This document shows positions 1 to 10,837 of a DNA stretch of 64,000 bases, piece after piece. A model generated the notes under the pieces. The model was given only the letters and a program-made list of their open reading frames with translations. It had not been told where the DNA came from and ran no database searches. Where the stretch lies: assembly GCF_046630445.1 (NCBI RefSeq), contig NC_092333.1:6382501-6446500 (forward strand), read 5' to 3'. How positions within the stretch are numbered: position 1 is the first letter of the stretch; each line of letters begins with the position of its first letter. The position numbers and the translations under genes were made by a program. The DNA comes from Rutidosis leptorrhynchoides. Lineage: Eukaryota > Streptophyta > Magnoliopsida > Asterales > Asteraceae.

Positions 1-337
1 TGGTCATTGATGTATTTTATCATTTGGTTGTACATAGTGCTTCATAAATTACACAATTAACATGTTAATATTTTTATTAAAATTAACTAATTATATTTAT
101 AACATAATTATGTGAGGCTTAGAAATTTTTTCATTATTTTTAAATTTTTTTAAGCTTGAATAATCCTTATATTTATGACATTATATCATTTTTTATAAAT
201 TTATATTATACTATAGATAGATAAATAGATTCTATTTCTAATTCTAATTGAAACATATGACTTTTAAGCTATTTGTCATGCTTTTCTACCTCCTTAGAGC
301 AATTTTTTTTTTTTAATAAAATTCTCGCCGTTAAAAA

Positions 338-426
338 AAACATCCTTATGATCTGTTATACTATCGTAATTCACAAAGGGAGACGCCAACATGAAAAACG
401 ATAATATCGAATTGCTTGTTACTAGC
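338..426 (+). pseudogene. Relic of ankyrin-gene exon (copy 1)
   Basis: This short stretch matches two pieces of exon 2 of the ankyrin gene at 50614-54266, around 52126-52172 and 52241-52268. About 70 bases that separate the pieces in the intact gene are missing here. The similarity is in the sense orientation on the + strand. No open frame remains, so it is a dead fragment. The sequence after it, to about 505, is repeated after the second relic at 3225, so the two relics come from one duplication that included flanking DNA. Confidence 0.6.
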
Positions 427-620
427 ATTCGATAATATACTCCTGCTAAAGAGAGTGAAATAAAGGTAAGAGAGGTTCGAGGAATGGGAGGAAGGAATTG
501 TTCTATTTTTTTAGTGTATTCCACTCTATCTTTTTTATTACATGTGTTTTCAATTCTATTCCAGAATAATCATTTAATTAATATCTTATATTGTCAGAAA
601 TACATTAAAGCTTCTAAAAA

Positions 621-738
621 GGGGATGATTCTCACACACTGTTTTTTGATCCTCACACACCAATTTACTTGAACTCCTTCCTAATAATAGAGTAAAATGG
701 TGTGTGAGAATAAAAAACAGTGTGTGAGAATCATCCCC
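621..738. mobile_element. Short inverted-repeat (MITE-like) element
   Basis: The segment begins GGGGATGATTCTCACACAC and ends with its near-perfect reverse complement. The arms are about 43 bases long and the loop about 30. No coding capacity. This is the layout of a small MITE or foldback element. The flanks do not show a clear target-site duplication (CTA or TA are possible), so I do not assign a superfamily. Confidence 0.6.
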
Positions 739-2188
739 CTAGTAGATATATAATATCTTATTTGATACTCCGTAGTTTATTTTTCTTAAAAAAAAATAAA
801 AACAAAGGAAACTTATACTTTTTCCTTCTCATATTTATAGTCTAATATAAAATAAATATATAACAATAATAATCAAATTAATAATGAACTTCCATAAATA
901 TATAAAAATAATAAGGCAAATTTCTTTTATACATTTAATAAACTAAAATTCTTTTATACCTTTAACTTTTCCATAAAGACAAAAAGATATAAAAAAAATA
1001 AGGGATAAAATTTTAAAGTAAATAAAAAATAACAATGAAATGATAAGATTATTTAAATCGTGTATTTTTTCTGAAGACTATTGATATGGGACGGGAGGAG
1101 TATAACTAATAGGAACTTCCATCAAAAATATGAAAATCTCTGAAAATATAAGCAAATGCGAATAAACGAGCTCAACTACAACAAAAAACTAAAAACTAGG
1201 CGAGAGTTCACTACAACAACTACTAATAACCAAAGGTAATACATACGCGAACAAAAAAAATATGAAAATCAAGGACTCACTTGTACCGAGGACCGAAAAA
1301 TATTAAAATTAAGGATCATGGACCGTACCGAAACTCCTTTAGAACGCTCGACTCTGGTATGGTAAAGTCCGATCCTAGGGTTTTTTGAATTTTTCTTGTA
1401 CCATACACCCCCACTAAACAGCCATATCAATAATGGTCCTTCATTGTTGAAATTTTTTAAAGACTATTAGTAATAATAATGGTGTGATGGAGTGTGATTA
1501 TGAATTTTGTAGAATACAATGATGTGACAAATATTACGGGAGAAAGGTAAATAGTGGGGATAGTGTAATAAACTGTGATTATGAGTTGGTCGTGTTTTCT
1601 TTAATTAGTTAAGATTTTTTTTATTTATTAATTAAAATGGTTGAATATGATTGATCCAAATTCTTCTCACCCTCATTTTTCATGTTATGACATAAATCAC
1701 GTCGGGCTTTTCTTCTCAATCACGTCAGGTTAGTAGCGTGATGGTGACTTTATGATAATGATAACACGTTGCTTTAAAAATGGTCTTACATTAAATTTCA
1801 CATATAAGAATATACATGGTCATATGTTAGCTATTAGGATACTAAGGATTTAGGAATAATATAATGTGTAAATAGCTAGAAGGGGTAAGAGAAAGTTACA
1901 GTCAATCCTCGGCAGATCTGCGATTCTGACAATATGCACATTGTGATTAAACGACTCATGCATCAACGGTCCATTATACAGTTACCCCGTGGTATTACAC
2001 GTATGCACGTTTTGAATAAAAAAACGACTCTTTGAATTTAGGCTTTGTGTGTTTTGATCGTTTGTTAAAGAAAATGTAGGTTTATGAACTTGCATTTTAC
2101 ATTAACATCCTTGTCAATCACTTAAGCTAATTGTCATCATCAAAACATAGATGAACATTTCAATATTATCATTGAATCTTAAACCAAC

Positions 2189-2191
<3 letters not shown>
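739..2191. other. AT-rich intergenic DNA, no gene seen
   Basis: No open frame with recognisable protein similarity on either strand. The stretch is AT-rich with scattered homopolymers. A segment around 1426-1790 has loosely complementary ends and might be an old MITE, but I could not define its borders. Confidence 0.5.

Positions 2192-2268
<77 letters not shown>
2192..2268. repeat. (TA)n microsatellite
   Basis: Uninterrupted TA dinucleotide tract of about 77 bases, grading into a short CA run. One of about ten long TA tracts in the window, several of which abut mobile elements. Confidence 0.95.
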
Positions 2269-2275
<7 letters not shown>

Positions 2276-2848
2276 TTATATAAAAAAGAGATTTATTTAG
2301 CTTACTTGTCAACAAAATCATTTTTTAAGGGGTTAATGACAAGTGAAATTTATACTTGTCAACTTCTCAATGTTTGTAATTAAAATCCATTAAATAAATG
2401 ATTAATAACAATATTAGAGAATAAAGAAATTAATAATAAAAATGAGAGCAATTTAGTATGGTTAATTCTAAGAGATTATTGTAACTAACCAATTAAAAAA
2501 ATATGCTTAATTATAGTAGAACACATCTATCTTTATAACAACTCACGAGTCAAATATAATTTATTTAAGAAAAAAAAGTAAACAGCCTCTTACTGTATGG
2601 CAAGCCATATAGATAAATTAACACTTGTGAATTAGTAGACCACTTTTTTTTTAGAACGGCAATATCGGCATCGAATCCTCTAATTTTTAATTACCATTTT
2701 TTTTACGATACATATTCATTATTGTACCGTTATTCATTTATATGTCATTATTATGAACCAAGATCGCTAGAGAAAAAAATTATGTTTTTATGTAGCTAAT
2801 TATCAAACTGATTTTGAGTAGCCATGCAACACATGAGCTCAAAAACTA

Positions 2849-2920
<72 letters not shown>
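2849..2920. repeat. (GT)n(TA)n compound microsatellite
   Basis: About nine GT repeats run directly into about 27 TA repeats. No gene lies nearby; the DNA between 2269 and 2848 and from 2921 to 3224 is AT-rich and empty of recognisable genes. Confidence 0.9.
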
Positions 2921-2923
<3 letters not shown>

Positions 2924-3224
2924 GATTTGACTTTAAATAAAAGAGATGAAATAGAAAACCTGTGTTAATTTGACCGGATAGTGATTTTTTTTTTAATTTT
3001 GTTATGCCGTATACCTAGATTTTTGACTCGATTTGCAAGCCTACTAATTCCAGAGCAACCACATGCTTTATAGGCAGTTCAGAATTATCGTTGGTAAACA
3101 TTCGTGGTCAGAGGTGACAAATTTTATCAGTTTTGTGAATTCAAACTCATTATTACTAATAAAAGAAGACACGGTGGTATTTTCTTCATCTTTTTAAAAA
3201 TCAACAATAAGTTTTCCTTAATTG

Positions 3225-3312
3225 ATTGTACGACATCTTCTTGATCTATTACTCTCGTAATTCTCAAGGGCACACCAACATGAAAAACGACGATATTGAA
3301 TCGCTTTACTAG
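3225..3312 (+). pseudogene. Relic of ankyrin-gene exon (copy 2)
   Basis: Second degenerate copy of the same two pieces of ankyrin exon 2, with the same internal deletion as the relic at 338. Flanking similarity continues to about 3385 and matches the flank of copy 1. The shared deletion and flank show that the copies arose by duplication of an already deleted pseudogene. They suggest that ACD6/ITN1-like ankyrin genes once existed as a local cluster. Confidence 0.6.
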
Positions 3313-3960
3313 CACTAAAGAATATGATTTTATTAAACAGAGTGAAATAGAGGTAAGAGAGGTTTGGAGGAAGGAATGATTTTATATATGATTCTATCCA
3401 AAAGTAAATACTACCCACACTATTTTATCATAGGACCTTTCAATTTTACGCCGAAGTATAAAACTATAAATAATTCATACCCTTATCAACCAATTGAAAA
3501 GTTTTTAAAAAGTAAATAAAATTAATGTCTTCATTGAAAATTCTGTAATGATAGATTCCACGTTATTATTGTGTTAATACTATAACTAAAATCAAAATCA
3601 ATGCTGTAATATTTTAAATATATATATGGTTGTATATTCTTTAGTCTAACGCTATGGTTACACCATTTTCAAATTCTCCTTTACTTTCTAAAATACCCTA
3701 AACTTATTTAGATGCATATTCTCGATCAACCACATTTAATATATGATTTTTGGATGCATATTGAATCAAATAGTTATTTCACCGAATCTTAAAAAAATTT
3801 CTTATATGAGTGTAACTCTGATAAAAGGATCATAAGAGAACTATTGATTGCATAAAACCGCGAGAAGGCGATAACAAAATAGTAACTAATTGAAAAACTA
3901 ACGACTAGAAAACCAAAATTGTGCGAAAAATAAGATTTTTCAATTTTTTTTAATTAATCC

Positions 3961-4071
3961 GTATAAAGGTTTATGGTTTAAATTTTACAAATTAGGGTTT
4001 ATAGTTTAGAGTTTAGAGACCTAATCTAAACTTTGAACCAAAAACCTTAAACCCTAAATCGAGTTCGATGT
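3961..4071. repeat. Imperfect palindrome with telomere-like motifs
   Basis: The left half contains TTAGGGTTTATAG and the right half CCTTAAACCCTAAAT, giving an imperfect inverted repeat of about 110 bases. Similar motifs form the core of the foldback elements at 17180-19080, so this may be an old, lone member of that group. It is not a telomere array: there are only one or two units per arm. Confidence 0.4.
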
Positions 4072-4556
4072 AGGAAAAAAAATTATGAAAACAAGTCATT
4101 TTTGTGTTTTTGTTTTCCTTTTTTAAAATTTATGAATAGTCCTTTTTTTTTCATTATTGGTAAGTTGTCCATTAATTAATATTTTTTTCGTGGTTTTCAA
4201 CAATCATTAGTTCTCATGAGATACCTACACAATAAATAAAGTCAGGGACTGATCGATGGGCCCCCGTCAAACAGTCGGTTTTACTAGTGAAAGGATTCAA
4301 CGCTAAGCTGCTTTTGAGATAAGCAATTCTCAGCCACATGTTATATTTGATAATAATTTTTAACATTCATCAAGGAAAAAAAAAATTAATGAATGTTAAA
4401 GGTGGCGTAGAATTGTTTGAATTGCTTGAATGATGGTTATTTTAAATAAAATGTTAAATTTTTATAATTGGTGAATTTTAAAGTTTACGATGAATATTAC
4501 TTGATTATAATTAATGTTAACGTGTGACTCAAAATTCTTTATCCGTTTATTCCCAG

Positions 4557-4685
4557 ATGATTCTTAGAGAGCTGGGAGTGGCTCGTTTTTTAGCCGTTCA
4601 CCTTCTGGAATGCCGAGATTACGATATTCCCTCACTACTACTCCACGTTCTGTCGGCGTTTCAGACCTGGCGGGAGGATTCATAA
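4557..4685 (+). CDS. Short ORF or orphan exon, unknown
   Basis: A 42-codon ATG-to-TAA frame that is clearly richer in G+C than the surrounding AT-rich DNA and has a balanced amino-acid composition (it includes the stretch LGVARFLAVHLLECRDYD). The bases just before the ATG end in CAG, so it may be an exon behind a splice acceptor rather than a complete gene. I do not recognise the family. It lies about 100 bases upstream of a TATA-containing segment and 425 bases from the LTR at 5110. It could be a captured or stranded exon. Confidence 0.3.
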   Translation: MILRELGVARFLAVHLLECRDYDIPSLLLHVLSAFQTWREDS

Positions 4686-4870
4686 GTTTTTTTTTTTGCA
4701 ACTTTCTTCACGTTTTTGTTTGAATTACAAATTTAAACGGATATGTATGTATGTGCTTTTTTCTAACATATAACTTATTTAGTTTTTATACTATATAAAT
4801 AATACCATTATAACTCAATTTTCACACAATCATATTCTACACTCTCTTTGAACTCTCGAAAAATATAAGC

Positions 4871-5014
4871 ATGTCTTTCGACTCATCATTTTCGAAAGTT
4901 GGACTAGATACGAATGATTGATATAGTTTTAAGGATCATGAGTTGGAAGACGAAGGTGAAAGTTTCAACGCCCAACAAAAGAGACGGCCTTATATCGAAC
5001 TAATTAACAAATGA
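4871..5014 (+). pseudogene. Possible N-terminus of PIF/Harbinger transposase
   Basis: A TATA box (CTATATAAAT near 4791-4800) and an AT/CT-rich leader precede an ATG at 4871. The frame starts MSFDSSFSKVGLDTND, meets a stop, then resumes with an acidic stretch and QQKRRPYIE. A serine-rich start followed by an acidic stretch and RR-Y-I-E is typical of the N-termini of plant HARBI1/ALP1-like transposases. Only about 45 codons remain before the sequence decays near the LTR at 5110. The family call rests on a short match and is tentative. Confidence 0.3.
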
Positions 5015-7234
5015 CAACTAGCTACTTTCCTATCATATTGAAACTCGAAAGTGCTAAATCTGGTCAAATTATAATTTTATATTTTCAAGATTTTCTATTG
5101 AACCCAATGTGACGCCCCGTACAAAACCATCATGTACGGATCATCAACAACAGGTCCATCACACGGTATAATACTATATGCTGTTTTAAAACAAGTTTTG
5201 CATTCATGAAAAGATAACGTCTTTACCAACGTCAAATGTTTTACCAAAAGATAGCGTGCTTCTACGAATAGAAAGCATTAACATAAGTACGTGACACAAA
5301 GGTCATTACAAAGCCATTGTTCAAAAATAACATAAATTGTGAATGCAACATAAAAGTTCCATGCTTGAGACATCTCTAAACAATGCAGCAGAAATCTAGC
5401 ACAGCGAGTTTGTAACAGCTAGTCTAACAGCGGAAGCAACAACGTCTAAGAACCTAAGAAATACATGCTTTAAAATGTCAACACGAATGTTGGTGAGCTA
5501 TAGTTTGTTTGTAATCAGTAATGTAATGTAGTCCACGAGATTTCGTATTCAAAACAGTATGAAAAGTATATGCTTATCCGTGGGCACCCGGTAACTAACT
5601 TAACAAGTAATATATCACCCCCTAAAAGTGCACTTGGCGAGTGCGTATGTTTACAAAGTATTAAACACCCGTTGACTGCTAGCGCGACTAGCCCGAGTGG
5701 GGATGTCAAACCCTATGGATCCATATCTAAGATTCGCGTCTACCGGTTCATAAACCAATGGTTAAACGTTACCGAGCTAAGGAGAATCTTTGTGCCGTTA
5801 TGTCACCCACATATATATAAAGTTTAAGTACTCTTGTCTAGTATGTAAAACATAAAAATCGCATGTATTCTCAGTCCCAAAAATAGTATAAGTAAAAAGG
5901 GAGCTATAACTCACAGTGAATGTGCGGTAAAAGTCGATATGAAAAGTATGCAAGTAGTAAGTCGGTCCGAAAGGTCTTCAACCTAAGTCAAAGGTTACTA
6001 AGTCAGTAATTTGTCCCCAAAAGTTTAAAAGTAAATAAGTTAAGTCTTAAGTATCATCATCGTCATCATCATTCGTAAAAGATAAAGTAAGTTTTCAACA
6101 AGAATAGAGATCGAAACAAAAGGCTGACTTCGGACAGCTGCTACAACCTCTATACAAACCGAAAAGATGCGTGGTCAGTGTCCAAGGCTCCGTATGTGAG
6201 TCCTCTTACCGCTGTCCAATTTTAAGATCCTAACTCGATGTCGTTTGACCGTGGAGACGGTTCAAGCGCGAGTAGGTCAGAATTTTCAGCACGTCGTTAC
6301 AAAGGCGTAGTGACTTTCGAAAGGCTATAAATCCTAAACCGTATATCGGATTTAGGCGAGTATTAAATGGAAAGTCATCTACTCGAACCGAACTATCTGG
6401 AAATCAACTTTACAGAAGCCCCAGGAGTCTGATCAGACCCCAAAAAACAGAAAGAAAGTGCTCCGGTGGATTTCTTGGTGCTTGATGCTCATCACGATTC
6501 TCATCCTTGATGCGTATAAGCCTCAAGTGTACAACTCTTGATGTTTTAGCATCACTTTGACCAAGTTTCAACCATCAACACACAATCTCAAAACTAAGAA
6601 GAAATACAACTCACTTAAGAGTTTTAGAAGAATGATGAACCAAGGTTACATCATGTTCTTAGTCTTAACACAAATACAAGTTTTATTCAAGATTAAAGCT
6701 ACAAACTTTGATTCAAATCAAGCAAGACCTTAAGTCACATAACTTAGATCAAACAAACTAATGAAACCCTAAGCTAGAAAGCTTGGATCCCTTAACAATA
6801 ATTATGAGATTTCAAAGCTAGAAAGCTTGAATCTTTTATGTCCTTGAAGATCTTTAAAGCAACAAGCTAGATCTTCAAGTTTCATGAAGATCATAAACAC
6901 AAGTTTTGATCTTTTAGCAAAAACAAAGTGATCTTAAGCTATAAAACCTAGATCCAACAAAGTAATGAAGATTCAAAGCTAAAAAGCTTGAATCTTTCAT
7001 GTTCTTGAAGATTTCAAATCAAAGTTTAAATCTACAAGATATAACAAGATCAAGAAGCTAAAAAGCTTGATCTTATGATGATGATGATGATGTCGTGTAT
7101 AAGAAGAAAAGAAAAAGAAGAAGAAAATTTAAAACTTACAATTTTAGTGTGAGAAAGACTAGAGAGAAAATTAGAGAGTAAGTGTGTGTGTAAAATGAGA
7201 ATGAAATCAAGTGTGAAATGGGTGAATGAGGCTT

Positions 7235-7245
7235 GATATTTATAG
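7235..7245 (-). promoter_or_regulatory. LTR promoter TATA box (family C)
   Basis: Minus-strand CTATAAATATC in the middle of LTR C. Transcription would start about 30 bases to the left and run through the U5 part toward 5110. A 20-base C tract on the sense strand sits roughly 30-50 bases upstream of this box. Confidence 0.55.
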
Positions 7246-7275
7246 TGGTGGTGGGTGGTGTAGGCCGTGTGTTTT

Positions 7276-7295
7276 GGGGGGGGGGGGGGGGGGGG
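7276..7295. repeat. G20 homopolymer
   Basis: Twenty consecutive G on the + strand. Such a tract can form quadruplex structures and is mutable; it is also a typical place for assembly length errors. It lies just upstream of the LTR C TATA box in the sense orientation. Confidence 0.9.
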
Positions 7296-7889
7296 AACAA
7301 GGGGACAACTTTTTACTTTTTTCTTGGTGGTGGTCTAAAGGTGGTGGTTATTGTTGGGATCCCATGCAACATATGTGGTAATGGTTAACAAAAATGCTAG
7401 TATGTTGGCTCATCTTAATGGGTTTTTATCCTACATCTTAATGGGTCATAAATCCATTAAAGTTAGGCTAATTCAATAGTCCATTAACTAGAGTAGGGTG
7501 GGCTTAAGTCCATTAAGATAAAAAGCCCAATAAGACTAACTAGTGTGCATTAGTAAATTACTAAGCGTAATTAAGCAACCAATAAGCCAAGTAATTGTCA
7601 TTAGAAAATAAAAATTAATATTACGTGGCCATAATATTCCAATTATGACAAAAGTTAAACGTGTACCAAGTACGTAGCTCGCTTTAAACGACAAGTGACA
7701 CTAACGGTCATAAAAGCATTCGGGGATCAAGTTAAGTAACTAAGTACTTAATAGCACGTTGTAAGGTATTAATGAAAGTAATTAACATGAATAATGATCC
7801 CAGAATATAATCTAACACAGTACGCACAAATACGCAGTTTCGTGAAAGTAATAAGCACAAATATAAGTCAAAAAAGTCGGGTCGTTACA

Positions 7890-7947
7890 TTACCCACCTG
7901 TTAAAGAAAATTTCGTCCTGAAATTTTAAGCTGAGGTAGACGGTAGA
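7890..7947 (-). mobile_element. Remnant of family C element 3' end
   Basis: About 58 bases that correspond to the end of pol and the polypurine tract next to LTR C. The minus strand reads a motif close to TTCGGGACGAAATT, seen at the equivalent place in elements A and B. Family A sequence begins abruptly at 7948, so element A inserted here or the rest was lost in a rearrangement. Confidence 0.6.
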
Positions 7948-8515
7948 TGAAATGTCCCGTTCATATCGATTATAAACATTCCATATTAATTGATTTAGTT
8001 GCGAGGTTTTAACCTCTATATGAGACGTTTTTCAAAGACTGCATTCGATTTTAAAACAAACCATAACCTTTATTTTATCGATAAAGGTTTAAAAATATTA
8101 CGACGATTATCAAATAATGATAATCTAAAATATAGCGTTTTCACACGATTATTACATAATGGTTTACAATAATATTACACATCAATTTAAGTCTTCGAAT
8201 GCAGTTTTTAAACAACATTATACAAACATGCTGACTCCAACTCTTGTCCATAAATTAGCATGCAACAGCGGAAGCTCTTAATAATCACCTGAGAATAAAC
8301 ATGCTTTAAACGTCAACAAAAATGTTGGTGAGTTATAGGTTTAACCTATATATTTATCAATTCGTAATAATAGACCACAAGATTTCATATTTCCATTTTT
8401 CGTAAACATCATCCTATACATAGAGATAAAAATCATTCATATGGTGAACACGTGGTAACCGACATTAACAAGATGCATATAGAATATCCCCATCATTTCG
8501 GGACTCCCTTCAGAC
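7948..8515 (-). mobile_element. Truncated LTR, family A (outer 570 bp)
   Basis: The sequence from TGAAATGTCCCG to about 8515 is nearly identical to the first 570 bases of the complete LTR at 11674. It then stops and runs straight into gag zinc-knuckle sequence. For a minus-strand element this is the 3' terminal piece of its 3' LTR. The junction at about 8515 shows a deletion that removed protease, reverse transcriptase, RNase H, integrase and about 3 kb of LTR. Confidence 0.75.
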
Positions 8516-9668
8516 AAGATGCATTAGTATTCCCTTGGTTTGGGCAATGGCCCAGTTTTCCACATTTATAACAAACTACGGTGGCATTATTTGTTCCGAC
8601 ATTATTTGTTCCTTTAATTATGTTGTTCTTCGGTCCGTATATCTCACACTTTACCACGCTATGACCATTTCTCTTACACTTGGTGCAAAATGTTGTGCAT
8701 AACACATTCGGATGGTACTCTACACACCTTTGGCATGGCTGTTTCTGCTGTTTCTTTTTATTGAAATGGTTGTTGTTGCGATTGTTATTATTATTGGGAC
8801 GATTGTTGTAGTTATTATTGGGACGTTTGTTGTTGTTGCGGTTGATGTTGCGGTTGTTAGGATAGTTGTTGCGATTGTGGTTGTAATTATTGTTGTTGTT
8901 GTATTGGTGACCCTTATCACTGGTTTCTTTCCACTTTCTCTTGACTTATTTCGTGTTGGCTTCTTCGGTCGCCTGTTCTTTAATTCTTTCCTCAATTTGA
9001 TTTATGAGTTTGTGAGCCATTCGACTTGCCTTTTGTATGGAGGCGGGCTCGTGTGAACTCACATCTTCTTGAATCCTTTCTGGTAACCCTTTTACAAATG
9101 CATTGATCTTCTCTTCTTCATCCTCGAAAGCTCTTGGACACAATAGGCACAACTCTGTGAATCGTCGTTCGTAGGTGGTAAAGTCGAATCCTTGTGTTCG
9201 TAATCCTTTAAGCTCTACTTTGAGCTTATTGAACTCGTTTCTGGGACGGTACTGCTCAGTCATCAGGTGTTTGAATGCTGACCACGGTAATGTATAAGCA
9301 GCATCTTGTCCCACTTGCTCGAGATAGGTATTCCACCATGTTAACGCAGTACCTGTGAAGGTATGCGTAGCGTACTTTACTTTGTCTTCTTCAATACATT
9401 TACTTATGGCAAACACCGATTCAACCTTTTCGGTCCACCGTTTCAATCCGATTGGACCCTCGGTTCCATCGAATTCCAAAGGTTTACAAGCAGTGAATTC
9501 TTTGTAGGAGCATCCTACACGATTTCTTGTGGAATTAGTTCCACTGTTAGAACTAGAGTTATTGTTGTTATTTTTCATTGCGGCCTGTGCTGCGGCTATG
9601 TTCGCAGCAAGGAAAACACGGAAGTCTTCCTCACTCATGTTCAAGTTCTGACGAGTCGTCGGTGCCAT
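8493..9668 (-). pseudogene. gag: Ty3/gypsy Gag, family A (retrotrans_gag, CCHC)
   Basis: The start is the internal Met at 9668 (MAPTTRQNLNMSEEDF). The frame runs 240 codons through a Retrotrans_gag capsid region containing LTWWNTYLEQVG and FVKGLPERIQEDV, and stops at 8946 with TAA. Downstream an Asn-rich low-complexity linker follows in the shadow of this stop. The frame at 8517-8705 then holds zinc-knuckle motifs (CTKCKRNGHSVVKC and a second CYKCGKLGHC). The last residues of that frame come from the fused LTR at 8515. Gag would form the particle that packages element RNA. The stop plus the deletion make it non-functional beyond the capsid part. Confidence 0.85.
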
Positions 9669-10005
9669 TTCCTTCAAAATAGCCAAAAGTATTGAGTTAA
9701 TCATATAGAATTCAAGAGTAGTCAATAGTATTTCGTAGCATAATATGAACTTATTTATAAAAGCTTTTTCTTCATATTAGCATTTTATAGTTTTAATTCG
9801 GGTAGTACCTACCCGTTAAGTTCATACTTAGTAGCTACTATACAATTCAACTAATATAATTCTATATGAAAAACTGATTACAATAATATTTCACGTTCAA
9901 ACTTTTATACAATATTTTACAACTTACAATACCGTTATTTTACATATAGTATGAAATATAGCACACAATAACTTTGATACAAGGTAGTTGCGAAGACAAT
10001 ACTAG

Positions 10006-10698
10006 TTAATACGCAAGTTGTTTAGCAAAGGCAATAAAGACACGTAATTCATAAGTCCAGAAACAAGTCATGCATTCGGGTTTTACTAGTATTATTTTCC
10101 ATCCTTGGTCTTGTGGAAAATAACCGTTGTGACCGTTGGCTAGGCAGCATGTTGTAACGTTTTCAAAAGGACGGGGGTTACGTAATGCCCAACAGCCCCG
10201 TAATAATCTAAAAATCTTATTTCTTACCCCAACTACTGAATCCGTCACTTGTGGGAATGTTTTATTTAGTAGTTGCAATCCTATGTTCTTTTTCTCGATT
10301 TGGTGAGAAGCGAACATTACTAACCCGTAGACATAACATGCTTCTTTATGTTGCATGTTTGAAGCTCTTTCTAAAGAACGAAGTCCTTTGTTGGGATAGG
10401 TAGAGTCAAAATAGGCTCTCAACCCGTAGCGTAAAATTTCATCTGGGTTCCCCGCATTCAATGCTTTAAAGAAAACACGGCGTAACTTATGGTCTCCCCA
10501 ATGTGATATACCCCATCTATTAAAGGAAAGCCTTTTATTAATTAAGACATTCCTGGAACGTCTTTCAAATGTTTGACACACTAATTTTGCCATAAATAGT
10601 TGTGCCGATGAATTCTGACCGACTCTAGACAAGATTTCATCAATCATATCCCCTGGTAGGTCTTCTAAAATATTCGGTCGTCTATCCTTAACGTCCAT
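10006..10698 (-). CDS. F-box protein captured in LTR retrotransposon
   Basis: An intact 230-codon ORF on the sense strand of retroelement A, between its 5' LTR/PBS and gag. An F-box-like helix set lies at about residues 10-55 (ILEDLPGDMIDEILSRVG, then LVCQTFERRS). The rest has the pattern I associate with the plant At1g67623/At2g35280-type F-box family: an alternation GNPDEILRYGLRAYF, GLRSLERASNMQHKEACYVYGLVMF, and a terminal Cys-containing segment with C-x-x-C-F-W. Such proteins bind SKP1 in SCF ubiquitin ligases. It has no intron and no stop, although gag next to it is broken. The family match is from memory; the location inside the element is directly visible. It is either a transduced host gene or an accessory gene typical of this family. 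Confidence 0.7.
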   Translation of the reverse strand: MDVKDRRPNILEDLPGDMIDEILSRVGQNSSAQLFMAKLVCQTFERRSRNVLINKRLSFNRWGISHWGDHKLRRVFFKALNAGNPDEILRYGLRAYFDSTYPNKGLRSLERASNMQHKEACYVYGLVMFASHQIEKKNIGLQLLNKTFPQVTDSVVGVRNKIFRLLRGCWALRNPRPFENVTTCCLANGHNGYFPQDQGWKIILVKPECMTCFWTYELRVFIAFAKQLAY

Positions 10699-10837
10699 TG
10701 TGTGTTTTTATACTGTAAAATAGACGAGGATTAGATTCGTAAAAGATAATTAACAAACAATACAAGCAATTTTTACATATAACATGAAAATACAAGCACA
10801 CTACAATACGTATATTACACAACATGATTACCACTCT

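Larger units (their letters stand above)
5110..7889 (-). mobile_element. Ty3/gypsy LTR, family C (3' LTR)
   Basis: A 2780-base LTR with TG..CA termini: TGACGCCCCGTAC at the left and GGGTCGTTACA at the right. On its right lies the polymerase-end signature seen in the other elements here (a TTCAGGACGAAATT motif and a GGTGGG tract on the minus strand), so this is the 3' LTR of a minus-strand element. In the sense direction there is a TATA box (CTATAAATATC, 7235-7245), preceded by a homopolymer of 20 C (7276-7295 on +). The LTR shares internal blocks with LTR families A and B. The rest of the element is missing because family A follows at 7948. Confidence 0.8.

Noticed and set aside
1426-1790. 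MITE with ATGGTC-like ends
   Set aside because: End complementarity is weak and no target duplication could be seen.
5515-5827. Overlapping ORFs of 64 and 85 codons on both strands in LTR C
   Set aside because: They lie in noncoding LTR sequence conserved between LTR families and show no protein family.
8712-9056. Hydrophobic Val-rich ORF on the + strand
   Set aside because: It is the complement of the Asn-rich linker of gag; its valine runs mirror AAC/AAT codons.
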